The position numbers and the translations under genes are program-made. This document shows positions 26,363 to 34,526 of a stretch of 64,000 bases of DNA, one piece after another. The notes under the pieces were generated by a model. It was not told the origin of the DNA. It made no database searches and saw only the letters and a program-made list of their open reading frames with translations. The DNA comes from Collimonas sp. OK412. GTDB lineage: Bacteria > Pseudomonadota > Gammaproteobacteria > Burkholderiales > Burkholderiaceae_D. The DNA lies in NCBI RefSeq assembly GCF_900112135.1, contig NZ_FOLC01000011.1, forward strand, positions 62,001 to 126,000, written 5' to 3'. Each line of letters opens with the position of its first letter. Positions within the stretch are counted from its first letter, which is position 1.

Positions 26363-27290
26363 CGGCAATCCTCCGATATCTTCCTCCGGCCCGCTGGACC
26401 TCCTGCGGGCGGAGGTGCTGAGCCATTTCGAAAACATTCCTGAAGAACAGCGCGACGTCTCCACCGCGCTGCCTTATCTCTCGTTCATCCGCTTCACCCG
26501 CCCCACCGAACTCAGCAGGGGCATGCTGGAGCCGTCGATGTGCCTGGTGCTGCAGGGGACAAAAAAGGTCTTGATCGGAACCGAGATCACGCACTACGGC
26601 AGCGGCAGTTATGTGCTGTCCGCAATCGACATGCCGGTTTCAGGCCAGGTGGTGGAAGCATCTGCCGCGCAGCCTTATCTTGGGATAAGGATCGACCTGG
26701 ACGCCAGGGAAATAGCAGCGCAGGTCATCGAAAGCAATATCCCGGTCCCAAAGAATTCCCGCTCGCGCGCCGGCGCCTATGTGGAGGAATCGGATGCTGA
26801 ACTGCAGGATGCATTCCTGCGCTTGTTGCGGTTATTGCGGAAACCCCGGGACCTGGCCGCACTGGCGCCCCTGGTCAAGCAGGAAATCCTGTATCGCCTG
26901 ATCACTGCCAAAGACGGCGACGTGCTGGGCCAGACCGTGCTGGCCCATTACCAGGAAAAAGGAGTCAACCAGGCGATCCACTGGATCAAGACCAACTACG
27001 CCGAACCGATGCAGATCGAGAAGCTGGCCAAGACGGTCAGCATGAGCGTATCGAACCTGCACCACCGCTTCAAGGCCATCACCGTCATGAGCCCCTTGCA
27101 GTATCAAAAGCAGATACGCTTGCTGGAAGCGCGCAAGCTGCTCTTGGGCGGCAACATCGAAGCCGCCACGGCGGCCTTCAAGGTGGGCTATGAAAGCCCA
27201 TCGCAATTCAGCCGGGAGTATCGCCGGCTGTTCGGAGCCTCGCCGCTGCAAGACATGGAGTATTTGAAACACCATGAACTGGATCGGTAA
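26346..27290 (+). CDS. AraC-family transcriptional regulator
   Basis: 314 residues. The start lies inside the end of the aldehyde dehydrogenase gene (17-bp overlap). Residues about 40-190 match the AraC N-terminal ligand or dimerisation domain found in regulators of alcohol and aldehyde genes (PF06719 type: MCLVLQGTKKVLIG). The C-terminal 100 residues contain two helix-turn-helix units (IEKLAKTVSMSVSNLHHRFK; GYESPSQFSREYRRLFG). It probably regulates the preceding dehydrogenase in response to an aldehyde or alcohol. Confidence 0.9.
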   Translation: MKMRNSGNPPISSSGPLDLLRAEVLSHFENIPEEQRDVSTALPYLSFIRFTRPTELSRGMLEPSMCLVLQGTKKVLIGTEITHYGSGSYVLSAIDMPVSGQVVEASAAQPYLGIRIDLDAREIAAQVIESNIPVPKNSRSRAGAYVEESDAELQDAFLRLLRLLRKPRDLAALAPLVKQEILYRLITAKDGDVLGQTVLAHYQEKGVNQAIHWIKTNYAEPMQIEKLAKTVSMSVSNLHHRFKAITVMSPLQYQKQIRLLEARKLLLGGNIEAATAAFKVGYESPSQFSREYRRLFGASPLQDMEYLKHHELDR

Positions 27291-27339
27291 AACAGGCTAG
27301 CTGCTAGAATTGCAGGCTCGTCAAACCAGCAGGATTCCC

Positions 27340-28200
27340 ATGCCATCCTACGCATTCCGTCTTCTCAATGTCTTTGCAGAATCCACTTTCGGCGGCAACC
27401 AGCTCTGCGTGTTTGAAGACGCCCGCGGCATGGACGACGCCACCATGCGGGCGCTGGCGCTGCAATTCAATCTCTCGGAAACCACGTTTATCCTGCCGTC
27501 CGAGCACGCCGCTGCCCGTGTACGGATTTTTACGCCGGGTTATGAAATGCGCTTTGCCGGCCATCCGACGCTGGGCACCGCGCACGTGGTGCGCGATCTT
27601 GCCGGCGCCGGCGACAGGCTGTCGCTGGAATTCGCAGCCGGCGTGGTCCCGGTGTCCGCCGACGGCGACGTCTGGACTTTCACCGCGCCTCAAGGCGGCG
27701 GATTGAAAACGGCGCCGGCAAACCTGACGCAAGCCGAGATGGCAGCGCTGCTCGGCTTGAATGAAGACGATCTGCTGGCCGCACCGGTATGGATAGACAC
27801 CGGCGCCGACCAGTTGCTGGTAGCGCTGCGCAGCATGGACGCCGTGTGCCGCACCAGCCCTGACAGCGCACATCTCGATGCCTGGCCTGAGAGCAGCCTG
27901 GAGCGCAAGACCGTCTACGTGTTTGCCTTCGATCCGGACCGGCCGGGCCAGGTGTTGTCCCGCTACTTCTTTTCCAAGCAGGGCGGCGGCGTATCCGAAG
28001 ATCCCGGCACCGGATCGGCTTGCGCCAATCTTGGCGGCTGGCTGATCGCCAACGGCCATCCCTTGCCTGCCGAATATCAGATCACGCAAGGCGAAGCGGT
28101 GCAGCGCCCTTGCCTGCTGCGGCTCAAGGTGACGGCTGACCGCGCCATCCAGGTGGGCGGCAAGGTCATCGAAATCGGCCGCGGCAAAATCAGCCTGTAA
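27340..28200 (+). CDS. PhzF-family isomerase/epimerase-like protein
   Basis: 286 residues from the ATG at 27340, with AGGA upstream. Hallmarks of the PhzF/DapF-like fold are FGGNQLCVFEDA, LSETTFILPS (with the catalytic Glu in the N-Q-x-S-E-T type segment), RFAGHPTLGTAHVV and EDPGTGSACANLGGWL. PhzF enzymes isomerise small carboxylic acids; most chromosomal members, as here without phz genes, have unknown substrates. It stands alone between the AraC regulator and the convergent flavin oxidoreductase. Confidence 0.9.
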   Translation: MPSYAFRLLNVFAESTFGGNQLCVFEDARGMDDATMRALALQFNLSETTFILPSEHAAARVRIFTPGYEMRFAGHPTLGTAHVVRDLAGAGDRLSLEFAAGVVPVSADGDVWTFTAPQGGGLKTAPANLTQAEMAALLGLNEDDLLAAPVWIDTGADQLLVALRSMDAVCRTSPDSAHLDAWPESSLERKTVYVFAFDPDRPGQVLSRYFFSKQGGGVSEDPGTGSACANLGGWLIANGHPLPAEYQITQGEAVQRPCLLRLKVTADRAIQVGGKVIEIGRGKISL

Positions 28201-28214
28201 CGTTTAATTCCGGC

Positions 28215-29450
28215 TCAAGCCCGCGCCTGCGACCAGCGCCGGTAGCGCCGCGTCAGCCGGCGCGTACGCAACTGGTCGATGACCAGGGTCAGCAGCGCCG
28301 AATGATTCCCCGCCACCGCCCGGCTGGCGCCGAGCGATCGCAGGCGGCGCTTGACCAGCGCCATGCGCGCCAGCGCCGCCATCATCTGGTCCTTCCATTC
28401 CACCGCCGGACCGCGCGCAGCCTGGTCGCCGCCGGCTAGCCATTGCGCAGGCAAGTCGGGCGCGATCGCCAGCGCCGTCGCCATGCCCGCCACCGCTACG
28501 CCGCTAGCCAGCACCTGCTCCGCCACCGCCTTACGGCCGATGCCGCCGGTAGTCATCACGGGCATGCGGGCGACGGCGGCCAGTTCTTTGGCAAACTCCA
28601 GGAAATAGGCTTCACGCGCCAAGGTACGGCCATCCGCAGTCTGGCCCTGCATCGCCGGGCTCTCGTAGCTGCCGGCGGACAGCTCGACCAAGTCCACCTG
28701 CAATTCGTTGAGCCAGAGAATGACCTGCCTGGCGTCGTCCTCGCTGAAACCGCCGCGCTGGAAATCGGCAGAATTGAGCTTTACCGCCACACTGAATCCG
28801 ACCGCAACCGCGGCCCGCACCGCGCGCACCACTTGCAGCAGCAAGCGCGCCCGGTTTTCCAGGCTGCCGCCCCACTCGTCCTGGCGGCGATTGCTCAGGG
28901 GCGACAGAAATTGGGAGATCAGGTAGCCGTGCGCGGCGTGGATTTCAACTCCGCTGAACCCGGCCCGTTCGGCAGCGGCGGCGCTGGCGGCAAAACGCTC
29001 GATGACTTCCTGGATCTCCGCATCGCTCATCGCTTTCGGTTGCACAAACAGCTTGCTGTGCTTGCCCATGTCCAGCGCCAGCGCCGACGGCGCCCACGCC
29101 GTGCCGCCCATGGCAGCCATCACCTGGCGCCCCGGATGGTTGAGCTGCATCCACACTTGCGCGCCCTTGTGTTTCGCCGCTTCTGCCCACTGCTTGAAAG
29201 GCTGCAGGGGGGTATCGGCTTCCAGCACGATGCCGCCCGGCCCGGTCAGGGCGCGGCCGTCGATCATGACGTTGCCGGTGATGATCAGGCCGGCGCCGCC
29301 GTCGGCCCAGGCGCGGTAAAGCCGGTGGATGGCGGCGCCGGGCAACTGGCCGCTGTCGGCCATGTTTTCTTCCATGGCGGCTTTGGCGAGGCGGTTGGGC
29401 AAGGTGCTGCCGTTCGGCAGTTGCAACGATGAAAACATGGTCGAAGTCAT
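28215..29450 (-). CDS. Old Yellow Enzyme-family NADH:flavin oxidoreductase
   Basis: 411 residues. The TIM-barrel FMN enzyme shows NRLAKAAMEENMA at the start, LNHPGRQ, GVEIHAAHGYLISQFLSP (substrate-binding His, Tyr) and the phosphate-binding TTGGIGRK segment. These enzymes reduce activated C=C bonds of quinones, enones or nitro compounds. The last 60 residues are rich in Arg and may be a family-specific tail. It is divergent from a MerR regulator, with a promoter of the MerR-activated type between them. Confidence 0.9.
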   Translation of the reverse strand: MTSTMFSSLQLPNGSTLPNRLAKAAMEENMADSGQLPGAAIHRLYRAWADGGAGLIITGNVMIDGRALTGPGGIVLEADTPLQPFKQWAEAAKHKGAQVWMQLNHPGRQVMAAMGGTAWAPSALALDMGKHSKLFVQPKAMSDAEIQEVIERFAASAAAAERAGFSGVEIHAAHGYLISQFLSPLSNRRQDEWGGSLENRARLLLQVVRAVRAAVAVGFSVAVKLNSADFQRGGFSEDDARQVILWLNELQVDLVELSAGSYESPAMQGQTADGRTLAREAYFLEFAKELAAVARMPVMTTGGIGRKAVAEQVLASGVAVAGMATALAIAPDLPAQWLAGGDQAARGPAVEWKDQMMAALARMALVKRRLRSLGASRAVAGNHSALLTLVIDQLRTRRLTRRYRRWSQARA

Positions 29451-29483
29451 GATGGATGCGCTAGCAAAAGGAGGAAATACGGT

Positions 29484-29514
29484 ATGCTAAGCTTGAAGTC
29501 AACTTGAAGGTCAA
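29484..29514 (-). promoter_or_regulatory. MerR-type promoter with 19-bp spacer for the Old Yellow Enzyme gene
   Basis: On the minus strand, TTGACC (29514-29509) and TAGCAT (29489-29484) are separated by exactly 19 bp. The dyad CTTGA...TCAAG (29492-29515) covers the spacer. An overlong 19-bp spacer that MerR proteins untwist is the family signature. The divergent MerR gene starts five bases beyond the dyad and is its probable activator. Confidence 0.7.
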
Positions 29515-29519
29515 GCGAT

Positions 29520-29930
29520 ATGAAGATTGGTGAACTGGCGGACAAAACCGGCATGGCGCCCTCGGCCATCCGCTATTACGAACAAAGCGGCCTGCTGCCC
29601 AAGCCTGAGCGCGGCGCCAACGGCTACCGCGACTATGCCGAGGCTGCCATCGAACGCCTGCGCCGGATCCAGATGGCGCAAAGCCTGGGATTTTCGCTGG
29701 ACGCTATCCGCAGCGTATTCGCCAGCAACGAGGAACTGTCCAAGGACGACCTGATAGGCAAACTGGATGGCCGGCTCAAGGAAATCGAGCAGCTGGTGGA
29801 CACGCTGCGCGAGCAGCACCAGCATCTGCGCAACCTGCGCGCCACGCTGCAGGCAACCTGGGCGGAAGGAGAGTGCCTGAATACCTCCAGCCTGGAAAAC
29901 GGCCGGATTGCCAGGCGCGGCAAGCACTAG
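29520..29930 (+). CDS. MerR-family transcriptional regulator
   Basis: 136 residues. The N-terminal winged helix reads MKIGELADKTGMAPSAIRYY and EQSGLLPKPERGANGYRDY. A long helix follows (about residues 80-110) for dimerisation. The C-terminal effector region is short and has a single Cys in a GECLN segment, so metal sensing through a Cys pair is unlikely; a redox or organic-electrophile signal is more consistent with its target, the divergent Old Yellow Enzyme. It converges on the MazG-like gene at 29960. Confidence 0.9.
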   Translation: MKIGELADKTGMAPSAIRYYEQSGLLPKPERGANGYRDYAEAAIERLRRIQMAQSLGFSLDAIRSVFASNEELSKDDLIGKLDGRLKEIEQLVDTLREQHQHLRNLRATLQATWAEGECLNTSSLENGRIARRGKH

Positions 29931-29959
29931 CGGCCTGTCGCACTTAGGATGATCGGCTG

Positions 29960-30334
29960 CTAGGCATCCTTGTATTCGGAATACTTGCGCGCATCCCCGC
30001 GCACTTTATCGGCAGGATATTTAAGCCGGTTGAGGACCATTTTTTCTGACACGGCTGCGCGCAGGTCAACGTCGAGCTTGTCGGCAAGGCGCACCAGGTA
30101 GACCAGCACGTCGGCCATTTCATGCCGGACCTGCTGCAATTTGCCTGGGGCCAGCTCATCGCCGCTGCCGGTTGGCAGCCATTGGAAATGTTCCAGCAGC
30201 TCGGCCGCCTCGACGCACAGCGCCGCCGACAGGTTTTTCGGGGTATGGAATTGATCCCAGTCGCGCTCGGCGACGAACTGCCGGACTTCTTCCCGCAAGC
30301 TGGCAAATTCACCGTTTCCTGACTGTTCGACCAT
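29960..30334 (-). CDS. MazG-like nucleotide pyrophosphohydrolase
   Basis: 124 residues, all alpha. The metal-binding motifs of the all-alpha NTP pyrophosphatase family are ExxE in VEAAELLEHFQW and ExxD in HEMADVLVYL. It belongs with the dCTPase/MazG-like single-domain proteins that hydrolyse aberrant or excess (d)NTPs to monophosphates. No toxin gene is adjacent. Confidence is high for the family, low for the substrate. Confidence 0.88.
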   Translation of the reverse strand: MVEQSGNGEFASLREEVRQFVAERDWDQFHTPKNLSAALCVEAAELLEHFQWLPTGSGDELAPGKLQQVRHEMADVLVYLVRLADKLDVDLRAAVSEKMVLNRLKYPADKVRGDARKYSEYKDA

Positions 30335-30598
30335 GGCAGCGCTCCGTTTAAATTTCCCACCATGATATAGGCTGAGGCGGCTGCAAGCAGCCGTTTCGAT
30401 GCCGCACTCACGATCTTGCCCTGGCGGCGCTCTGGCCGGAGGTTAAAAATATCAATTTCGCAAGCACTTTCATCACAAAGGCCTACGTGATATAAGAGTA
30501 CCTGTTACTTTGCTTTCAGCAACCTGCTCTCGACTAGTGTTTTGTGAACAGACGTGCCGCCGTTTAATGATGGAACCATCATCTCGGTAAGGATGCAT

Positions 30599-32002
30599 AT
30601 GGACATGAGCGTAAAAATCGGCGGGCAGCCGGAAGCAATCCGCCGGGTGACAAAAATCTATTCACGCTTGCTGATCGCGGGCTTTGCGCTATCGCCGGCT
30701 ATCCTGATCGCCTACCTGTATTTCTTCCAGGATCCCGGGCTCAAATTCGAAGACCACCTGTTCCACGAAATCGCGATTGCCGCCGCTACCCTGGAGGGCA
30801 TTTTTGTCACTTACGTCAGCTGGCGTTGTTACCTGTCCTCGGGAGAACCGCTGCTGCGCTGGCTTACCCTGGGTTTTTTAGGATTCACCCTGATCTACGT
30901 CCCGCACGGCTTCTTCACCGGCATGGCGCATCACAATATCTGGCTGTTCCTGCTGTATGGCCCGGCGTCCCGCCTAGCGATGGCGATCCTGCTGCTGGTC
31001 GGCTTGTTATCCTTCAACCAGGAACCCGACGCTCACGAGCTGCGCGCCAATCCGCGCCCATGGCGGATATGGATCGCGGTGTTTCTGCTGATCGATATCG
31101 CAGTGGCGTTCATCGCCTATTCGGCGATTGCAGGCAGTCCTGCGGTGCGGCTGACAATGGAGGGCGGCGCCCTGTTTTTCTGCGCGGTCAACATCATCCT
31201 CATGCTGGCCGGCCGGATCCGCTCGCCGCTGATGACGATCTTCGGCATTTCGATCGCCTTGTTCGGCCTGTCGTCATTGGCGTTCATCCTCGGCCGCCCG
31301 TGGAATCACATGTGGTGGCTGGCGCATGCCATCTTCGCCGGCGGATTTTTCTTCCTCAGCTACGGCATCATCCAGGCATTCCATACCACCCGTTCATTCG
31401 CCACGATCTACAACCAGGAAGAAATGGTGAACCGGCTGGCGATGGCGATGGTCCGGACTGAAAGCGCGCTGCAGGAACTGCAGCACAGCAACCGCATGCT
31501 GGAGCACCTGGCCTCGACCGATCCCTTGACCGGCGCCGCCAACCGCCGCTATTTCATCGAGCGGGTGGATGCCGAAATCGCCAGGTCCAGGCGGGATAAC
31601 CTGTCGTTTTCCCTGCTCGCCCTCGACCTGGATAATTTCAAGGCCATCAACGATCATTACGGCCATCAGGTGGGCGACGACGTACTGCAGGGTTTCGTGC
31701 AGAAATGCCTGGAAGAGATCCGTCCCTATGACAGCGTAGCGCGCATGGGCGGCGAGGAATTCATGGTCTTGCTGCCGCAAGCCTCGCTGGACGTTGCAGT
31801 GGTGATCGGCGAGCGCATCAGGTCAGCCACCGAAAACGCCGTGTTCGACAGCATCGTCATACCTAAGGTGATACTCACGGTCAGCATCGGCGTATCGCAG
31901 TTCGGCCGCGACGGCATCACCATCGACACGATTTTCCGCGCTGCGGATGAACGCCTCTATCGCGCCAAGAACCAGGGCCGCAACTGCGTGATTACAACGT
32001 GA
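30599..32002 (+). CDS. Membrane-bound diguanylate cyclase
   Basis: 467 residues from the ATG at 30599, which has AAGGA five bases upstream; ATG 30593 or an upstream GTG are alternatives. Residues about 25-265 form seven or so membrane segments, a sensor module I cannot name. A coiled linker follows, then the GGDEF domain with STDPLTGAANRR and the active site GGEEF at 384-388. RPYD lies five residues before it and is the RxxD inhibitory c-di-GMP site. It should make c-di-GMP with product inhibition, in response to an unknown membrane signal. Confidence 0.92.
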   Translation: MDMSVKIGGQPEAIRRVTKIYSRLLIAGFALSPAILIAYLYFFQDPGLKFEDHLFHEIAIAAATLEGIFVTYVSWRCYLSSGEPLLRWLTLGFLGFTLIYVPHGFFTGMAHHNIWLFLLYGPASRLAMAILLLVGLLSFNQEPDAHELRANPRPWRIWIAVFLLIDIAVAFIAYSAIAGSPAVRLTMEGGALFFCAVNIILMLAGRIRSPLMTIFGISIALFGLSSLAFILGRPWNHMWWLAHAIFAGGFFFLSYGIIQAFHTTRSFATIYNQEEMVNRLAMAMVRTESALQELQHSNRMLEHLASTDPLTGAANRRYFIERVDAEIARSRRDNLSFSLLALDLDNFKAINDHYGHQVGDDVLQGFVQKCLEEIRPYDSVARMGGEEFMVLLPQASLDVAVVIGERIRSATENAVFDSIVIPKVILTVSIGVSQFGRDGITIDTIFRAADERLYRAKNQGRNCVITT

Positions 32003-32027
32003 GGCGAGCGCGCCGCGACCTGCCGGC

Positions 32028-32585
32028 TCAACCGGCGCCGGTGTTGCGGTATTTACCGATGCCGATGCCGAATATGCTGGTCTGATGGCTCTTGCTCTTC
32101 ACTACCCTCAATTTTTTGCTTGGGTCGAGCAGCGTGAAGCGTTCCCTGATGTCAGCTTCGCTTGGCAATGAATTTGCGCGCCAGCGGATGATATCGATAC
32201 CGGCCTTTTTCAGCGCCTTGTACTTTCTTTCATCCTCTTTGCTGACGGTCTTGCTGTTGTGATTCTTGTGGTCTATCTCGATTACCGCGACCACATCGCT
32301 GGCTTTGTCGCAAATCACGAAATCCAGGTTCTTTGCCGTCAGGCTGTCGAGACCGGCGCTGTCCTTGGTGCCGAGGCAGCGGCTCAGCCCGACTTGCGCC
32401 AGCACCATGTGGTCCGGCAACGCGCCTACCAGCCGCCAGTACATGATCTGTTCATTGTTCGACATCGGTTTTTTCTTGACGTATTCGCGTCGCTTTTGCA
32501 GCTTCGCCTGCTTCTCCCTGGTAACCACAGCAATCACAGCCATGATAATGAGCGTTAGCACCGTGAGTGCAATGACTGCTTTCAT
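32028..32585 (-). CDS. DUF2726-domain membrane-anchored protein
   Basis: 185 residues. One N-terminal membrane helix (MKAVIALTVLTLIIMAVIAV) is followed by a basic linker and a domain with NNEQIMYWRL, DFVICDKASDVVAVIEIDHK and GIDIIRWRANSLPSEADI. That is the DUF2726 pattern, an endonuclease-like fold with the D-x(n)-E-x-D region that recalls PD-(D/E)XK enzymes. Activity is unproven. It converges on the diguanylate cyclase with 25 bases between. Confidence 0.82.
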   Translation of the reverse strand: MKAVIALTVLTLIIMAVIAVVTREKQAKLQKRREYVKKKPMSNNEQIMYWRLVGALPDHMVLAQVGLSRCLGTKDSAGLDSLTAKNLDFVICDKASDVVAVIEIDHKNHNSKTVSKEDERKYKALKKAGIDIIRWRANSLPSEADIRERFTLLDPSKKLRVVKSKSHQTSIFGIGIGKYRNTGAG

Positions 32586-32863
32586 TATTCAGTTCCTCTA
32601 GTTGAGTGCAGCGGCCATTATATTTCTATATGGAAATATAATGAAGTCAAAAATGCAGTACTTATGGATTGTTTATCGCAATCGCCGGCAGCGGGGCCGT
32701 CAGGATCTTGGAAAAGAACTGGCCGGGAAAGGCCGGCAGATATCGGCGCACCGCGAGAAAAGCGGCACAGGATGGGGGGAAGCAAGGGACGGCGGACATC
32801 TGGTCCGCCCAACCCTGCCAGCTCGCTGAGCCGACAGTGGCTGGCTGTATTTACAGGCCGGAA

Positions 32864-33148
32864 TTACTCGGTCAGCCCGAAAATCGCATCGTAGCCATTC
32901 TTGGCCCGATCGGCTTCTTCCAGTTCATTGCTCAAACCCAGGTCTTCCAGCTCTTCCGCCGCATTGTTGAACTGCTTGCTGCTGGAGGCGCCGATGACAC
33001 GGTAGATTTCCTGTTTCGCATTGCGGATGCCGAGCAATATCTGTTCTTGCCTGACGACGTTCAGTTCTGTCGACGTAATCAGCAGGTTGGCCATGATGTC
33101 GTGATCGAACTCGGGGATGTCTTTATCTCCGATTAGTGCTGTTTTCAA
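32864..33148 (-). CDS. Conserved-looking small protein of unknown function
   Basis: 94 residues, starting with TTG at 33148 that has AGAGGAAC just upstream. The sequence is acidic and mostly helical, with VRQEQILLGIRNAKQEIYRV and a run EELEDLGLSNELEEADRA. No signal or membrane segment is present. I recognise no family. An inverted repeat GGCGGAC / GTCCGCC at 32791-32809 follows its end and could act as a terminator, although no T-run is present. Confidence 0.55.
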   Translation of the reverse strand: MKTALIGDKDIPEFDHDIMANLLITSTELNVVRQEQILLGIRNAKQEIYRVIGASSSKQFNNAAEELEDLGLSNELEEADRAKNGYDAIFGLTE

Positions 33149-33201
33149 TCTGTTCCTCTTGTCTTTATGAATAAATTTTGCCGCAAGTGTGCGATTTTAT
33201 C

Positions 33202-33363
33202 AGTGTAGTGCTTTGTAAGTAATGGAGCTTCAGAAATGGTGTATTTTTGTGCCAGGCTAGACGCAAACCGGAGCGATAGCAGTGCTATCGCGAGGATTTG
33301 CAACGACGCATGGCGCGAAAAGACGCCGTTTATGAAGTTTCATTATTTGCAAAGTACTACACT
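33202..33363. repeat. 160-bp near-perfect inverted repeat (long hairpin)
   Basis: The left arm from GTGTAGTGCTTTG (33203) pairs with the right arm ending AAAGTACTACAC (33362) over about 50 bp, then more loosely, and again perfectly at the apex GCGATAGCA / TGCTATCGC. Of the 11 differences in the outer 50 bp, nine are changes that still allow G-U pairs in a plus-strand RNA. It lies in the 298-bp gap between the small protein at 33148 and fbp, and holds no gene. Confidence 0.8.
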
Positions 33364-33389
33364 AAGTCTGGCGTTTTGCCGTCATGGCG

Positions 33390-33435
33390 CTCCGCGAAGC
33401 GCCCGGGCGCTGCATCTGCGCCGGGCTTCGCGGAG
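33390..33435 (-). terminator. Hairpin after fbp, possible terminator
   Basis: CTCCGCGAAGC (33390-33400) is complementary to GCTTCGCGGAG (33425-33435), extended by CCGG pairs. It begins 11 bases past the fbp stop on the minus strand. No clear T-run follows, so it may only stabilise the mRNA end. Confidence 0.5.
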
Positions 33436-33446
33436 AAGGCTCCTGC

Positions 33447-34448
33447 TTATTCCTGGTGATAGCGGGTCACCAGTTCGACTTCGCTCTTCGAACCGAGGAA
33501 GACCGGCACGCGCTGGTGCAGCTTCTCCGGCTGGATATCCATGATCGCCTGCTTGCCGTCGGTGGCGGCGCCGCCGGCCTGCTCGACGATGAAGGCCATC
33601 GGGTTGGCTTCGTACATCAGGCGCAGCTTGCCTGGCTTGTCCGGTTCACGCGCATCGGCCGGGTACATGAAGATGCCGCCGCGGTTCAGGATGCGGTGGA
33701 CGTCAGCCACCATCGACGCGATCCAGCGCATGTTGAAATCTTTCTGGCGCGGCCCGCTGCTGCCTGCCAGCATTTCGTTGACATAACGCGTGACCGGCGG
33801 GTGCCAGTGGCGCGCGTTGGAAGCGTTGATCGCAAATTCCTTGGTCTCGGCCGGGATTTGCATGCCGCGCTGGGTCAGGACCCACGAACCCATTTCACGG
33901 TCCAGGGTAAAACAATCCACGCCATTGCCGGTGGTCAGCACCAGCATGGTCTGCGGGCCGTAGACGGCGTAGCCGGCAGCGACCTGCTTGCGGCCCGACT
34001 GCATGAAATCCTGTTCGGTCGGCGATTTCATGCCGTCCGGCGCTTTCAGCACGGAGAAAATGGTGCCGATCGAGACATTGACGTCGATGTTGCTGGAACC
34101 GTCGAGCGGATCGAACAGCAGCATGTATTCGCCTTGCGGATAGCGGTTGGGAATCGGGTGTATCGATTCCATTTCTTCCGAAGCCATGGCCGCCAGGTGG
34201 CCGCCCCACTCATTGGCTTCCAGCAGGATTTCATTGGAAATGATGTCCAGTTTCTTCTGCACTTCGCCTTGCACGTTCTCGCTGTCGGCGCTGCCCAGGA
34301 CTTCGCCCAGCGCGCCCTTGCCGACGGCGTGGCTGATGGTCTTGCAGGCGCGCCCGACCACTTCGATCAGCAGCCGCAGTTCGGCCGGGATGCTGTTGTG
34401 CAAGCGTTGTTGCTCTATCAGGTGCTGGGTAAGACTAATACGTTTCAT
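33447..34448 (-). CDS. fbp: Class I fructose-1,6-bisphosphatase
   Basis: 333 residues. The metal- and phosphate-binding core [20 protein letters not shown] is intact, as are [12 protein letters not shown]-type catalytic region elements ([18 protein letters not shown]) and the C-terminal [16 protein letters not shown] segment. It hydrolyses fructose 1,6-bisphosphate to fructose 6-phosphate in gluconeogenesis. It follows pepN on the same strand after 78 bp, and could be co-transcribed with it. Confidence 0.97.
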   Translation of the reverse strand: MKRISLTQHLIEQQRLHNSIPAELRLLIEVVGRACKTISHAVGKGALGEVLGSADSENVQGEVQKKLDIISNEILLEANEWGGHLAAMASEEMESIHPIPNRYPQGEYMLLFDPLDGSSNIDVNVSIGTIFSVLKAPDGMKSPTEQDFMQSGRKQVAAGYAVYGPQTMLVLTTGNGVDCFTLDREMGSWVLTQRGMQIPAETKEFAINASNARHWHPPVTRYVNEMLAGSSGPRQKDFNMRWIASMVADVHRILNRGGIFMYPADAREPDKPGKLRLMYEANPMAFIVEQAGGAATDGKQAIMDIQPEKLHQRVPVFLGSKSEVELVTRYHQE

Positions 34449-34526
34449 ATTGCTCTTTCTTTGTTGTAGCCTTCCCCGGCCGGCGGCGGAAACCTTCCCG
34501 CTGCCGGTTGGGAAACGGCAAAAAAA

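Noticed and set aside
32602-32829. 75-codon plus-strand frame
   Set aside because: Antisense spacer with no ribosome site, no motif and a biased composition.
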